The translations under genes and the position numbers were made by a program. Positions 17,370-25,330 of a DNA stretch of 64,000 bases are shown here, piece after piece. Every line of letters begins with the position of its first letter. Positions within the stretch are counted from its first letter, which is position 1. The DNA is taken from NCBI RefSeq assembly GCF_001424405.1, contig NZ_LMPS01000001.1:1299999-1363998 (forward strand), in the 5' to 3' direction. The DNA is from Dyadobacter sp. Leaf189. GTDB lineage: Bacteria > Bacteroidota > Bacteroidia > Cytophagales > Spirosomataceae. Under the pieces are notes generated by a model that had not been told where the DNA came from, searched no databases, and worked only from the letters and a program-made list of their open reading frames with translations.

Positions 17370-17488
17370 ATTTATTCTGCCGTAACATCTTTCATCTCTG
17401 CCATTGGATAATTGCTTACTGCCTTGAAAATCATGTTAAACTAACTTGATACAAGAGTTTGTTTTGTTCACTTAATCCCGGTAACACA

Positions 17489-18574
17489 ATGGAGAAAGTT
17501 AAACCATATTACTTTGCTGAGTTTCAATTATTAGCTTTTGTAGTGGTTTTTATTCTTGCAATTTCTTGCAAGCATGAGATACCTATCGCTAGCGAGGCGT
17601 CAGCAGGCAGCATAGATTGCCATGAGAACCCCATCGATAGTACAGTTGCATATGACTCAGTAAACGTGCTTATCGCAGGAGCAATAAATGTTTCTAATAA
17701 CAAATGGAACGCATGCTTTTGGAAGAATGACTCTATGCAGGTTTTAGAATCGAATCATTCTATTGCAAATGATATTCTCACGGCAGATGATAAGATCATC
17801 ATCGGTGGAGAGTATGAAGATAAGCCGTGCTTTTGGATAAATGGAAATTTAGAGATCCTAGATCACTTGCATGATGGCAAAGTGAAGGCAGTTGGATATC
17901 ATCAGGGAAAAATTTACATGGTTGGTCAAATCTATGAAGATGGTTCATATCCGAGACCATTTATATGGAAGGATGGAAAAGTAAGCTATTTGTCTCAAGG
18001 CAGAGGTTATGCAAGCGACATTGCATTCAGCGGAAAAGATATTTATGTCTCAGGGATGGATTCTGATAAAGCTTGTTATTGGAAGAACGGAGTGAAAGTA
18101 GAGCTCTCAGAAACTCTGGGACACGGGTATGCGATTGAGGTAAGGGGAGCCGACGTTTATGTCGGAGGAGAATATCGACCCACAAACGGAGGATATTTTA
18201 TTGCTGGATATTGGAAGAATGGAAAGTTTGTTTCACCACAGGGTAATTCGGTTTACGTATGGAATTTGGGGATAAATGGAGGGCAAATTGTCTTGGTTGG
18301 AAATCAAGTACTCTTTGGCAATAGTGTTGTCGAGAATGCCATTTGTATCAGAGGGAATGACAAGGCTAATCTAAAAACAGAAGAAAATGTCTCTTCTGGT
18401 GCTATTGACATCACGTTCAACGGAAAAGACGAATATGTGTTGGGTACAAACAACAGAACCGCTGGTTCGAAACAGGTATCTCACCCCTGCTATTGGGTAA
18501 ATGATAAACTTCATGATATTCCCTCCCCATTAACAGCCATAGCGTCAGCTATTTTCCTGGAACCTGCATTGTAA
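17489..18574 (+). CDS. Propeller-like repeat lipoprotein flanked by direct repeats
   Basis: 361 residues from MEKVKPYYFAEF. A hydrophobic N-terminus ends in the lipobox AISC (Cys27), so an exported lipoprotein. The rest holds about seven degenerate repeats of 40-50 residues built around A/C-x-W-K-N/D-G (ACFWKND, PCFWING, PFIWKDG, ACYWKNG, AGYWKNG, PCYWVND) with IYVSG/VYVGG strands, as expected for a beta-propeller of unknown function. Base composition is visibly more AT-rich than its neighbours. It lies between two 124-bp direct repeats, which suggests recent acquisition. No start-proximal Shine-Dalgarno. Confidence 0.75.
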   Translation: MEKVKPYYFAEFQLLAFVVVFILAISCKHEIPIASEASAGSIDCHENPIDSTVAYDSVNVLIAGAINVSNNKWNACFWKNDSMQVLESNHSIANDILTADDKIIIGGEYEDKPCFWINGNLEILDHLHDGKVKAVGYHQGKIYMVGQIYEDGSYPRPFIWKDGKVSYLSQGRGYASDIAFSGKDIYVSGMDSDKACYWKNGVKVELSETLGHGYAIEVRGADVYVGGEYRPTNGGYFIAGYWKNGKFVSPQGNSVYVWNLGINGGQIVLVGNQVLFGNSVVENAICIRGNDKANLKTEENVSSGAIDITFNGKDEYVLGTNNRTAGSKQVSHPCYWVNDKLHDIPSPLTAIASAIFLEPAL

Positions 18575-18586
18575 ACAAACAATAAT

Positions 18587-18628
18587 AAAAAAAACCGGAA
18601 GCTGGCACACCCAACTCCCGGTTTTTTT
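18587..18628. terminator. Bidirectional terminator between lipoprotein and DUF2911 genes
   Basis: AAAAAACCGG pairs with CCGGTTTTTT, with inner AGCTGG/CCAACT pairing. It serves the convergent lipoprotein (plus) and DUF2911 (minus) genes and is repeated at 17246-17285. Confidence 0.8.
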
Positions 18629-18712
18629 ATTTTAGGGATATTACCTCAGAACTTTACAGGTACTGAAAACCCTTCTTTGTCCCACTGGAAATCAACAGAT
18701 TTGTCGGTTACA
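18589..18712. repeat. Right copy of the 124-bp direct repeat
   Basis: This is the native copy: it continues without a break into the intact DUF2911 coding sequence at 18713 and beyond. It differs from the left copy at only three positions, all in the terminator loop and spacer, none in the coding tail. Confidence 0.9.
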
Positions 18713-19146
18713 GTAAAGGTCAGCTTCTCGGCTGATGTTGGGTATTTTTTGGCAGGTACAGAGACTTTCAAAACATCTTTTTCTTTGTTTTTCTCATATT
18801 CATAAGCACCTGACTGGCCAAGTACACTGTTCAAAATCACTGTCCATTGCTTCTCGCCAGGGATTGTGAACAAGCTGTAAGTTCCGGCTTTTACATCTTT
18901 ACCACCAAACTTGCCATCTTTTTTGAAGGTAATTTCGGTAGACGCATTTGCACCGGTTCTCCAAATCTTGTCATATTTTTCAAGGCTCTCGCTACCTTCT
19001 TTTCCAAACAGCACACGTCCTTTTTTAGACGGTTGTCCATACGCAACGCTGACATTCTTGCCTTCGGCTGTTACGCGCGGGCTTTGTGCGGAAGCCCATG
19101 TGAATGCAACCAGGGAGAAGAAAAGCGCTAAAAATGATTTTTTCAT
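18646..19146 (-). CDS. DUF2911 secreted protein
   Basis: 166 residues. The signal peptide ends at ASAQ. The mature part has the DUF2911 pattern: VSVAYGQPSKKGR, IWRTGANASTEITF, and VKAGTYSLFTIPG. The family is common in Bacteroidota, probably periplasmic, and without known function. The last 22 codons and the terminator are duplicated at 17246-17369. The upstream region to recG is about 185 bp and divergent. Confidence 0.92.
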   Translation of the reverse strand: MKKSFLALFFSLVAFTWASAQSPRVTAEGKNVSVAYGQPSKKGRVLFGKEGSESLEKYDKIWRTGANASTEITFKKDGKFGGKDVKAGTYSLFTIPGEKQWTVILNSVLGQSGAYEYEKNKEKDVLKVSVPAKKYPTSAEKLTFTVTDKSVDFQWDKEGFSVPVKF

Positions 19147-19320
19147 AAAAACGAAAATTAGTTAAACAAAATAGGTGATTGGGAAACTTAAATTTCACGA
19201 AGTAATGAATTCAAAAGTTGTTAATCAAGTGGCTATGCGCCAATCGCAGCGATACGTGACCACATTAACGTTGATTAACATATCGGAAAACCAAAAACAG
19301 TGGTTTTAGCGATTTCACAC

Positions 19321-19328
19321 TATATTTG
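19321..19328 (+). promoter_or_regulatory. -7-like element directly before recG
   Basis: TATATTTG matches TAnnTTTG and ends 4 bp before the recG ATG. If used, the mRNA would start at or near the start codon (leaderless). There is no clear TTG at the right upstream distance, so this may be chance. Confidence 0.3.
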
Positions 19329-19332
19329 AAAA

Positions 19333-21453
19333 ATGACATTTGATACAAATCCATCTGTAAGAACCCGCTTTTTCGATACCAAAATCGAATTCCTGAGAGG
19401 AGTAGGGCCGCAAAAGGCAGCTTTGCTCAATCAGGAACTGAGCATTTTTACATTTGGCGACCTGATCCAGCATTATCCTTTCCGCCACGAAGACCGCACC
19501 GTTTTTCATCAGATTTCAAGTCTGAACGAACAAATGCCCGCTGCCCAGATCAAAGGCAGGCTCAGGGAAATGACGACGGTAGGTGAGGGTGGCAAAAAGC
19601 GGTTAGTAGCTTACTTTTCAGATGGTACCGGCATCATGGAGCTGGTGTGGTTCCAGAGCATCAACTGGTACGAAAAAAGCCTGCGTCCCAATGCCGAATA
19701 CATTGTCTACGGTAAGCCGGTGCTTTTTGGCGGCAGGTGGAACATCACGCATCCTGATATTGAGATGCTCACTCAGGAGAATGAACGGGGCGGGTTTTGG
19801 CAGCCGATCTATCCACTGACTGAAAAGCTGAGGAGGAAATTTGTCGACAGCAGGGCGATCAGCAAAATGATGCGCAGCCTGCTCGAAATATCCCGGGCCC
19901 ATATCAGGGAAACACTTCCTGAAACACTTACACAGAAGTACAGGCTTATCTCAAAAGCCGATGCACTCTGGCATTTTCATTTGCCCGATAGCCAGAAGTC
20001 GCTTCACCAGGCACAAAGGCGGCTTAAATTCGAAGAGCTGTTTTATAATCAGTTCAGGCTGATCAAGAACAAGCTTTTACATAAAACGGAATACCCGGGG
20101 CTGGTGTTTTCAAAAACGCATTTAGTCAAAGAATTTTACGAGCATTTTCTTCCTTTTCAGCTTACCAATGCACAAATCCGGGTTTTGCACGAGATCCGTG
20201 AAGACCTGAATACAGGTAAGCAGATGAACCGGCTTTTACAGGGTGACGTAGGTTCGGGTAAAACGATTGTGGCCTTTATCAGTATGCTTTTCGCATTGGA
20301 TAATGAGGCGCAGGCCTGCCTCATGGCACCGACGGAGATTCTGGCAGACCAGCATTACCAGGGTTTGAAAAAGTTTGCCGACCTGCTCGGCGTGAACATT
20401 GGCAAGCTGACGGGCTCTACGAAAAAAAAGGAACGCGAAATCATACATAAGCAGCTGCTCGACGGTACCATGCAGATCATCGTCGGCACGCACGCACTGA
20501 TTGAAGATATTGTACAGTTCAGGAACCTGGGATTGTGCATTATCGATGAGCAGCATCGGTTCGGGGTTGCGCAACGTGCTAAGTTGTGGGCAAAAAACAG
20601 CCGCATTAATCCGCATATGCTCGTGATGACAGCCACGCCGATTCCGCGAACGCTGGCAATGACGCTCTACGGAGATCTCGACATTTCCGCAATCAATGAA
20701 CTGCCAGCCGGCAGGAAGCCCATTAAAACAGTACACCGCTACGACGCGCACCGACTATCCGTATTCGGTTTTTTGAAAGAGGAAATTGCGAAAGGACGGC
20801 AGGTTTATATGGTTTACCCGCTGATCGAAGAGTCTGAAAAAATGGACTTGAAAGATTTAATGGATGGGTACGAAAGTGTGTCGCGCGCGTTCCCGGATGT
20901 GCCGCTGAGTATTTTGCATGGTAAAATGAAAGCGCAGGACAAAGATTTCGAAATGGGACGGTTTGTTCGGAACGAAACCAAGATCATGGTCGCTACCACG
21001 GTGATCGAAGTTGGGGTCAATGTGCCGAATGCGTCGGTTATGGTGATTGAAAATGCGGAGCGATTTGGTTTGTCCCAATTGCACCAGCTACGCGGCAGGG
21101 TAGGGCGCGGTGCCGAACAATCCTATTGCATTCTCATCACGGATTACAAGATTTCGAAAGATACCAAGCTGCGCATTGAAACCATGTGCCGCACCAATGA
21201 CGGTTTTGAAATTGCGGAAGTGGATTTGCAACTACGGGGGCCGGGGGATATTTCAGGAACGCAACAAAGCGGACTTGTGGATTTACTGGTGGCGAACCTC
21301 GCGCAGGATGGCGAGATTCTGAAAGCAGCGCGCCAGTCTGCAGAGGAGATCCTGGAAAAAGATCCGGATCTTTTGGAAGCTGTCAATCAGCCGATCCGGC
21401 TACATTTGGCAAATCTCCGGAAAGAGGAAACCAACTGGAGCCGGATCAGCTAA
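19333..21453 (+). CDS. recG: ATP-dependent DNA helicase RecG
   Basis: 706 residues, normal for RecG. The N-terminal wedge/OB domain (KIEFLRGVGPQKA, then QIKGRLREM) grips branched DNA; the helicase core has Walker A GDVGSGKT, Walker B IIDEQHRFGV, motif III TATPIPRTLAMT and the C-terminal GRVGRG and LRGPGDISGTQQSG motifs. RecG remodels stalled forks and Holliday junctions by fork regression. It is transcribed alone and its stop lies 3 bp from the convergent sugar kinase gene. Confidence 0.97.
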   Translation: MTFDTNPSVRTRFFDTKIEFLRGVGPQKAALLNQELSIFTFGDLIQHYPFRHEDRTVFHQISSLNEQMPAAQIKGRLREMTTVGEGGKKRLVAYFSDGTGIMELVWFQSINWYEKSLRPNAEYIVYGKPVLFGGRWNITHPDIEMLTQENERGGFWQPIYPLTEKLRRKFVDSRAISKMMRSLLEISRAHIRETLPETLTQKYRLISKADALWHFHLPDSQKSLHQAQRRLKFEELFYNQFRLIKNKLLHKTEYPGLVFSKTHLVKEFYEHFLPFQLTNAQIRVLHEIREDLNTGKQMNRLLQGDVGSGKTIVAFISMLFALDNEAQACLMAPTEILADQHYQGLKKFADLLGVNIGKLTGSTKKKEREIIHKQLLDGTMQIIVGTHALIEDIVQFRNLGLCIIDEQHRFGVAQRAKLWAKNSRINPHMLVMTATPIPRTLAMTLYGDLDISAINELPAGRKPIKTVHRYDAHRLSVFGFLKEEIAKGRQVYMVYPLIEESEKMDLKDLMDGYESVSRAFPDVPLSILHGKMKAQDKDFEMGRFVRNETKIMVATTVIEVGVNVPNASVMVIENAERFGLSQLHQLRGRVGRGAEQSYCILITDYKISKDTKLRIETMCRTNDGFEIAEVDLQLRGPGDISGTQQSGLVDLLVANLAQDGEILKAARQSAEEILEKDPDLLEAVNQPIRLHLANLRKEETNWSRIS

Positions 21454-21456
21454 CGA

Positions 21457-22800
21457 TCAAAGTACTATCTCCCTTATTTCTTCTATAAAATCAAATGTCT
21501 GCGGACGCGTAACGTGCAGGGCAGCTCCGAGCGAAGTTGCGTAAGGCAGGTCTGTCGCGTAGACTTTATGATTAGAATAGTGACGTGCTATCAGTTTGGT
21601 GAAAATTTCATTGCGAGCAAAGCCACCATCGATATAAATAGCCTGCACATCATTGACCGCAATCAGATCCAGCGAAACAAACAGCAGTTCGGTTAATCCT
21701 TTGATCAGGTGATGATAGGCGATTTCAGCCGAAGAGAATGCACTTACCTGCCATTCCTGTGTATTTGGCTCAGGAAACGGACCATTTCCGGTCATGCATG
21801 CTGAATAGAATTTCGGAGTATCCAGGTCAAGATAAGCTTCATTGAACGCTACCCGTTTGTAAAAATCAGGTTCAACCCGGAAGTAATCCGCAATGCGTGC
21901 AACCTGGAAATCGTGCTCACGTCCCATAAACAAACGCGATGCAGTAACCCCGCTTCCTTCCGGTGTGAGGTAATTCATACAATCACGTTCAAGCTGGTAA
22001 GAGGTAAGCGGCTTGGATGCAAAAGAGTTGAAATTAATGCACCAGGTACCAGTTGAAAGCAGCACAAATGGTTTTTTAACGGCCATTCTGTACGGTATCA
22101 ATGCAGAGGAACTGTCGTGCAGACCGAATCCCGATTGTACACCCTTGTCGCCGTGACGGTAAATGAAAGACGATGAAGCGAGTACCGGAGCCAGCTTTTT
22201 GTGAATGCCTTCTTCCTTCACCCACTCGTGATAATCCCACATTTCGAAGCTCCAAAGCGCAGTATGGCAGCCCAGGGAAGTATAATCGCTCACTTTGCGA
22301 CCAGTGAGCAGGTACAAAATGTATTGGGGCAGGTGCAGCGTAGTAGCTATCTGCTTGTAAATGTCAGGTTTGGTATGTTTAAGCCAGTACAGCTGCATTC
22401 CCGAGTTCAGCATGCCCATTGCAGGTGAACCGGTTTGAAGCGAAATCCTCGTCGGATCGCCATAGGTGCTGTAAAACTGCCTTAACAGATCCTCAGGAAA
22501 CGGTTTCAGATAAGAGTAAAGCGGGGTAAGTGGCTTATTGGCAGCGTCCAGGTGAACGAGGCTCGCTCCGTAAGCAGCTACATTAACAGCCTTGATATCG
22601 TATTCGGGATTGGCCAGCAGCTCGTTCCATCGGTCCTGGACCCACTTGGTCAGCAGCTCGCAGTCCTCGGTAGGAAACCCGTCCTCGTCGGTCGTCTCCG
22701 GCAACGACTCGGAGAATTCTTTAACGATATCGTACTTTTCATTGAAGAGCACATACTTTTTATTAGTCCTTCCAATGTCAAAAACCGCTGTTACTTTCAT
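21457..22800 (-). CDS. FGGY-family carbohydrate kinase
   Basis: 447 residues with the sugar-kinase ASKHA fold: the N-terminal phosphate-1 loop VFDIGRTNKK, the catalytic region GFGLHDSSSALIP (an Asp acting as base), LLSTGTWCINF and the C-terminal adenosine loop YIDGGFARNEIFTKL. The GTW and DSS patterns resemble the L-fuculokinase/L-rhamnulokinase branch, so a deoxy-sugar ketose such as rhamnulose is likely, but no isomerase or aldolase is adjacent. The sugar therefore remains unknown. It converges with recG. Confidence 0.85.
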   Translation of the reverse strand: MKVTAVFDIGRTNKKYVLFNEKYDIVKEFSESLPETTDEDGFPTEDCELLTKWVQDRWNELLANPEYDIKAVNVAAYGASLVHLDAANKPLTPLYSYLKPFPEDLLRQFYSTYGDPTRISLQTGSPAMGMLNSGMQLYWLKHTKPDIYKQIATTLHLPQYILYLLTGRKVSDYTSLGCHTALWSFEMWDYHEWVKEEGIHKKLAPVLASSSFIYRHGDKGVQSGFGLHDSSSALIPYRMAVKKPFVLLSTGTWCINFNSFASKPLTSYQLERDCMNYLTPEGSGVTASRLFMGREHDFQVARIADYFRVEPDFYKRVAFNEAYLDLDTPKFYSACMTGNGPFPEPNTQEWQVSAFSSAEIAYHHLIKGLTELLFVSLDLIAVNDVQAIYIDGGFARNEIFTKLIARHYSNHKVYATDLPYATSLGAALHVTRPQTFDFIEEIREIVL

Positions 22801-22926
22801 TAGCTAATGTTGTATCACTTTTTACCCGGAAATGTATTTTTTCGGTTAATATAGTGACTTTACGTTAAAACCTATACCCTTATTCTTTGTTTGTAAAATC
22901 TTGTTAATTGGCCCAATTTCACGTTA

Positions 22927-23622
22927 TCAGGATGTTTTTTCAAGAATAGGTCTAAAAACCCTGGTCCACCTGCGGTAGCCTTCTTCATTCATGTGGAGAC
23001 TGTCGCCAAGGAAAATGCTTCCATCGGGACGGCCATCTTTCAGCATAACCGGCCACACATCAATGTATTTGTGGTTCTTGTCGGATTTGATAAAATCCTG
23101 AATCAGCCGGTTGGCTTTGATAACATCCTCTTTTCTGTCCCAGCGCGAGGGAGAAGGTTTCAGAGATACGCCGTAAATGAGTACGTCAGGCTGTTTGTCA
23201 CGGATTGTCTTTGTGAGTGTCACATACGCGTCACGTACCTGCTCGGGTGTTTTCTTCTTTTTACCAAACATATCGTTCTCACAATAGATCACCACGGTTT
23301 TCGGCTTGTATTTGGTAATGGTACGGTCGGCATAATGGATTACTTCCGGCAATGTGGAGCCGCCAAACCCGCGGTTAATGATCGGAAGCGGCGCGAGGTC
23401 CTGTGCCGCCGACTGCCACTTTGTAAATGAGGAGCTACCCGTAAATACTATTCCGCCGGGGGCAGGCATTTTTTCAGCATCCTTTTTCTCGAAATTCAGG
23501 ATTGAACTTTCGGATCTGTCAACCTTATAATCAGGCTCCCAGGGAGCATCGAGGCTATTGTAATTGGGCTTGTGGCAGGCGGTCAGTCCGGCAATAAAAA
23601 GTAACAGGAAGTATTTTTTCAT
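22927..23622 (-). CDS. SGNH/GDSL-type esterase lipoprotein
   Basis: 231 residues. N-terminal lipobox LTAC (Cys16) predicts a lipoprotein. The SGNH blocks are present: GSSSF with the nucleophilic Ser, NRGFGG, CENDMF with the Asn, and DSLHMNEEGY with the Asp/His pair. Relatives hydrolyse acyl or acetyl esters on glycans or lipids; several act as carbohydrate acetylesterases. The gene stands alone, downstream of two beta-barrel genes from which a terminator separates it. Confidence 0.9.
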   Translation of the reverse strand: MKKYFLLLFIAGLTACHKPNYNSLDAPWEPDYKVDRSESSILNFEKKDAEKMPAPGGIVFTGSSSFTKWQSAAQDLAPLPIINRGFGGSTLPEVIHYADRTITKYKPKTVVIYCENDMFGKKKKTPEQVRDAYVTLTKTIRDKQPDVLIYGVSLKPSPSRWDRKEDVIKANRLIQDFIKSDKNHKYIDVWPVMLKDGRPDGSIFLGDSLHMNEEGYRRWTRVFRPILEKTS

Positions 23623-23629
23623 TCTAACT

Positions 23630-23663
23630 AAAAAGTGGATATGCCCAAAAAAGGCACATCCAC
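23630..23663 (-). terminator. Terminator after the beta-barrel gene pair
   Basis: GTGGAT-TGCC pairs with GGCA-ATCCAC (one mismatch) around an A-rich loop; on the minus strand the stem is followed by TTTTT. It ends transcripts from the 24400/23699 gene pair before the SGNH gene. Confidence 0.7.
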
Positions 23664-23698
23664 CGCGTTTTTAATGTATATGGTGCAATTATCTTTTA

Positions 23699-24394
23699 TT
23701 ATTTCAAACCATAAAAATACCGCAAACCCAGTCCGATACTTCCTGATGAAATGTTCGGCGAAAAGAAATAATTAATTCCGTGTCCTTCGTATTTGACATT
23801 TTCCCCGTTGGGGTATTTATTCTGAAAATATTCGGTGGTCGTAAATCCATAACTAATACTGATCGGATTCAGGAATGCAAAGCCGCCTTCAACTGCCCAT
23901 TTGGGCGATAACCGCCAAATTACCCCCGCACTGATGCCGGCACTTAAATTGATTGAATTGATCTTGCTTTCATAAACCAGCTCATTATTGTTGACCGCAT
24001 TGTTGGTTTTGAACTGATACCCGAGATTCAACGCAGGTCGGGCGTATAAAGCAAATTTTTCACCCACCGACTTGTAAAACTCAGCAAAGCGCTCAACTCC
24101 TAAGCTGAGCTCCCCTAAAGTGTTGGGATCTGGTTTGTAGTAGCTGTTGCTCTGAATATTCAAAGAGTGTGTCAGGCCCCAGCCGGTTGCCCGATTGTCT
24201 TTGGTAAATTTGCCCAAAGAGATATTGATATAATGATTATAGGCATTTGTATTGGGCTCGCTGCCTTTTTGCCTCACATTATTGAGGTTGTTATAAAACG
24301 ACCCGCTGATAAACGATTCGCCTGCCTGAAACTGTGCCGTTGCAATATGGTTCAATAAAACCAGCAGCAGGAATGTAAGTATGGAATTTCTCAT
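23699..24394 (-). CDS. Outer-membrane beta-barrel-like protein, first of a pair
   Basis: 231 residues. The signal peptide ends at ATAQ. The mature part has alternating hydrophobic/polar strands separated by polar turns and ends in an aromatic strand (LGLRYFYGLK), as expected for an 8- to 10-strand outer-membrane barrel. I do not recognise a named family. It lies 5 bp after the similar 24400-25080 gene. Both begin with Q-x-G-x-x-x-x-x-G and are probably diverged duplicates co-transcribed as one unit. Function unknown. Confidence 0.7.
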   Translation of the reverse strand: MRNSILTFLLLVLLNHIATAQFQAGESFISGSFYNNLNNVRQKGSEPNTNAYNHYINISLGKFTKDNRATGWGLTHSLNIQSNSYYKPDPNTLGELSLGVERFAEFYKSVGEKFALYARPALNLGYQFKTNNAVNNNELVYESKINSINLSAGISAGVIWRLSPKWAVEGGFAFLNPISISYGFTTTEYFQNKYPNGENVKYEGHGINYFFSPNISSGSIGLGLRYFYGLK

Positions 24395-24399
24395 GGCTC

Positions 24400-25080
24400 T
24401 CAGTTTTTAGGGAAGATATATTTGGCGACGCGGAGAGTAATTACATTGGGGAATGCCGTAGCAATACCGGTATTAAGTGTAAATACGCTGGGAGCGTCAT
24501 TTTTGAAAGGAACATAATTAGCATTCAGAGAGAGGATATCTGCATAACCTTCGATGGCCCAGCCATTTTTCTTCGAAACATAGGCAATACCCGGTTTGAT
24601 ACTCACTCCGTATTGCCAGAAATCCCTGTACTCGTTAACCGGCGTGCTGCCCTGGATATTAGTAGTTCTGATCCACTGATATTGAGGACCAAGCTCACCG
24701 TGCAGGAACACCGACCAGTTGCTGCTTCCCAGCGATTTGTACTGGCGGATAAAGGGCAGTAACGCAATGCCCTGAGAGAGTTGGCTGTTCGCAAGATCGT
24801 TTTCGTCGTATTTTGTGCGGTTATAAGTTACATTATACCGTACGCCCAGTCCCATCATGGTCCGGTCCCCGATCATTTTTCCAAACTGGATTTCCGGCGC
24901 AATGGTGTGTCGCCGGGTCCTCGCAGAATTAAGAGGATCAGCGGGTTCTTCACTCCTTGAAGTTTCCCCGTCGAAACTGATCGTACCGCCGAGATAACAG
25001 GCCCCTTTCTGTATTTGTCCAAAAGCATTCCCGACCAGGAACCAGGTTCCGAGCAAGGCAAATAGAAGAAGTTTTCTCAT
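24400..25080 (-). CDS. Outer-membrane beta-barrel-like protein, second of a pair
   Basis: 226 residues starting at MRKLLLFALLG; a 12-codon upstream extension would disrupt the signal peptide, which ends at AFGQ. The rest is strand-rich (VRYNVTYNRT, FLHGELGPQY, LRVAKYIFPKN) and fits a small barrel. It precedes its likely paralogue by 5 bp. No known family or enzyme motif is visible. Upstream lies a 250-bp stretch holding the tolC terminator and a nested inverted repeat. Confidence 0.7.
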   Translation of the reverse strand: MRKLLLFALLGTWFLVGNAFGQIQKGACYLGGTISFDGETSRSEEPADPLNSARTRRHTIAPEIQFGKMIGDRTMMGLGVRYNVTYNRTKYDENDLANSQLSQGIALLPFIRQYKSLGSSNWSVFLHGELGPQYQWIRTTNIQGSTPVNEYRDFWQYGVSIKPGIAYVSKKNGWAIEGYADILSLNANYVPFKNDAPSVFTLNTGIATAFPNVITLRVAKYIFPKN

Positions 25081-25162
25081 GACTGTCGTTGTTAGTTTGA
25101 CGAGGGCAATATACATAGCATTAAGTCACCTGAGAATTATTTAATTTATTTTAACTATAAGA

Positions 25163-25198
25163 CAAAAAAAGAGGCCGCCCCAGCAGGACAACCTCTTA
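25163..25198 (-). terminator. Terminator downstream of tolC-like gene
   Basis: AAGAGG (25169-25174) pairs with CCTCTT (25192-25197); on the minus strand the stem leads into seven T residues (complement of 25164-25170). It is the likely end of the ABC-ATPase/TolC transcript. Confidence 0.6.
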
Positions 25199-25246
25199 AA
25201 AATTACCGATACCAAATTTAACCTAACAAGAACATTGGGGGAACAT

Positions 25247-25313
25247 CGGCTGTCGGCAATCGGCTGCCGGCTTTTACTTTGCAACTTCATCGCAAGCCGA
25301 AGTATGACAGCCG
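25247..25313. repeat. GC-rich nested inverted repeat (REP-like)
   Basis: CGGCTGTC (25247-25254) pairs with GACAGCCG (25306-25313), and inside it CGGCTT (25268-25273) with AAGCCG (25294-25299). Short GTCGGCAATCGGC-type units are repeated within the arms. It lies between the tolC stop and its terminator. It looks like a dispersed intergenic repeat, but only one copy is visible in this window. Confidence 0.5.
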
Positions 25314-25330
25314 ACGGCCGAAGTCTCCCC

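Noticed and set aside
17246-18712. Insertion sequence or integron explanation for the 124-bp repeats
   Set aside because: No transposase, integrase, terminal inverted repeats or attC-like site; the repeat is simply the tail of the DUF2911 gene.
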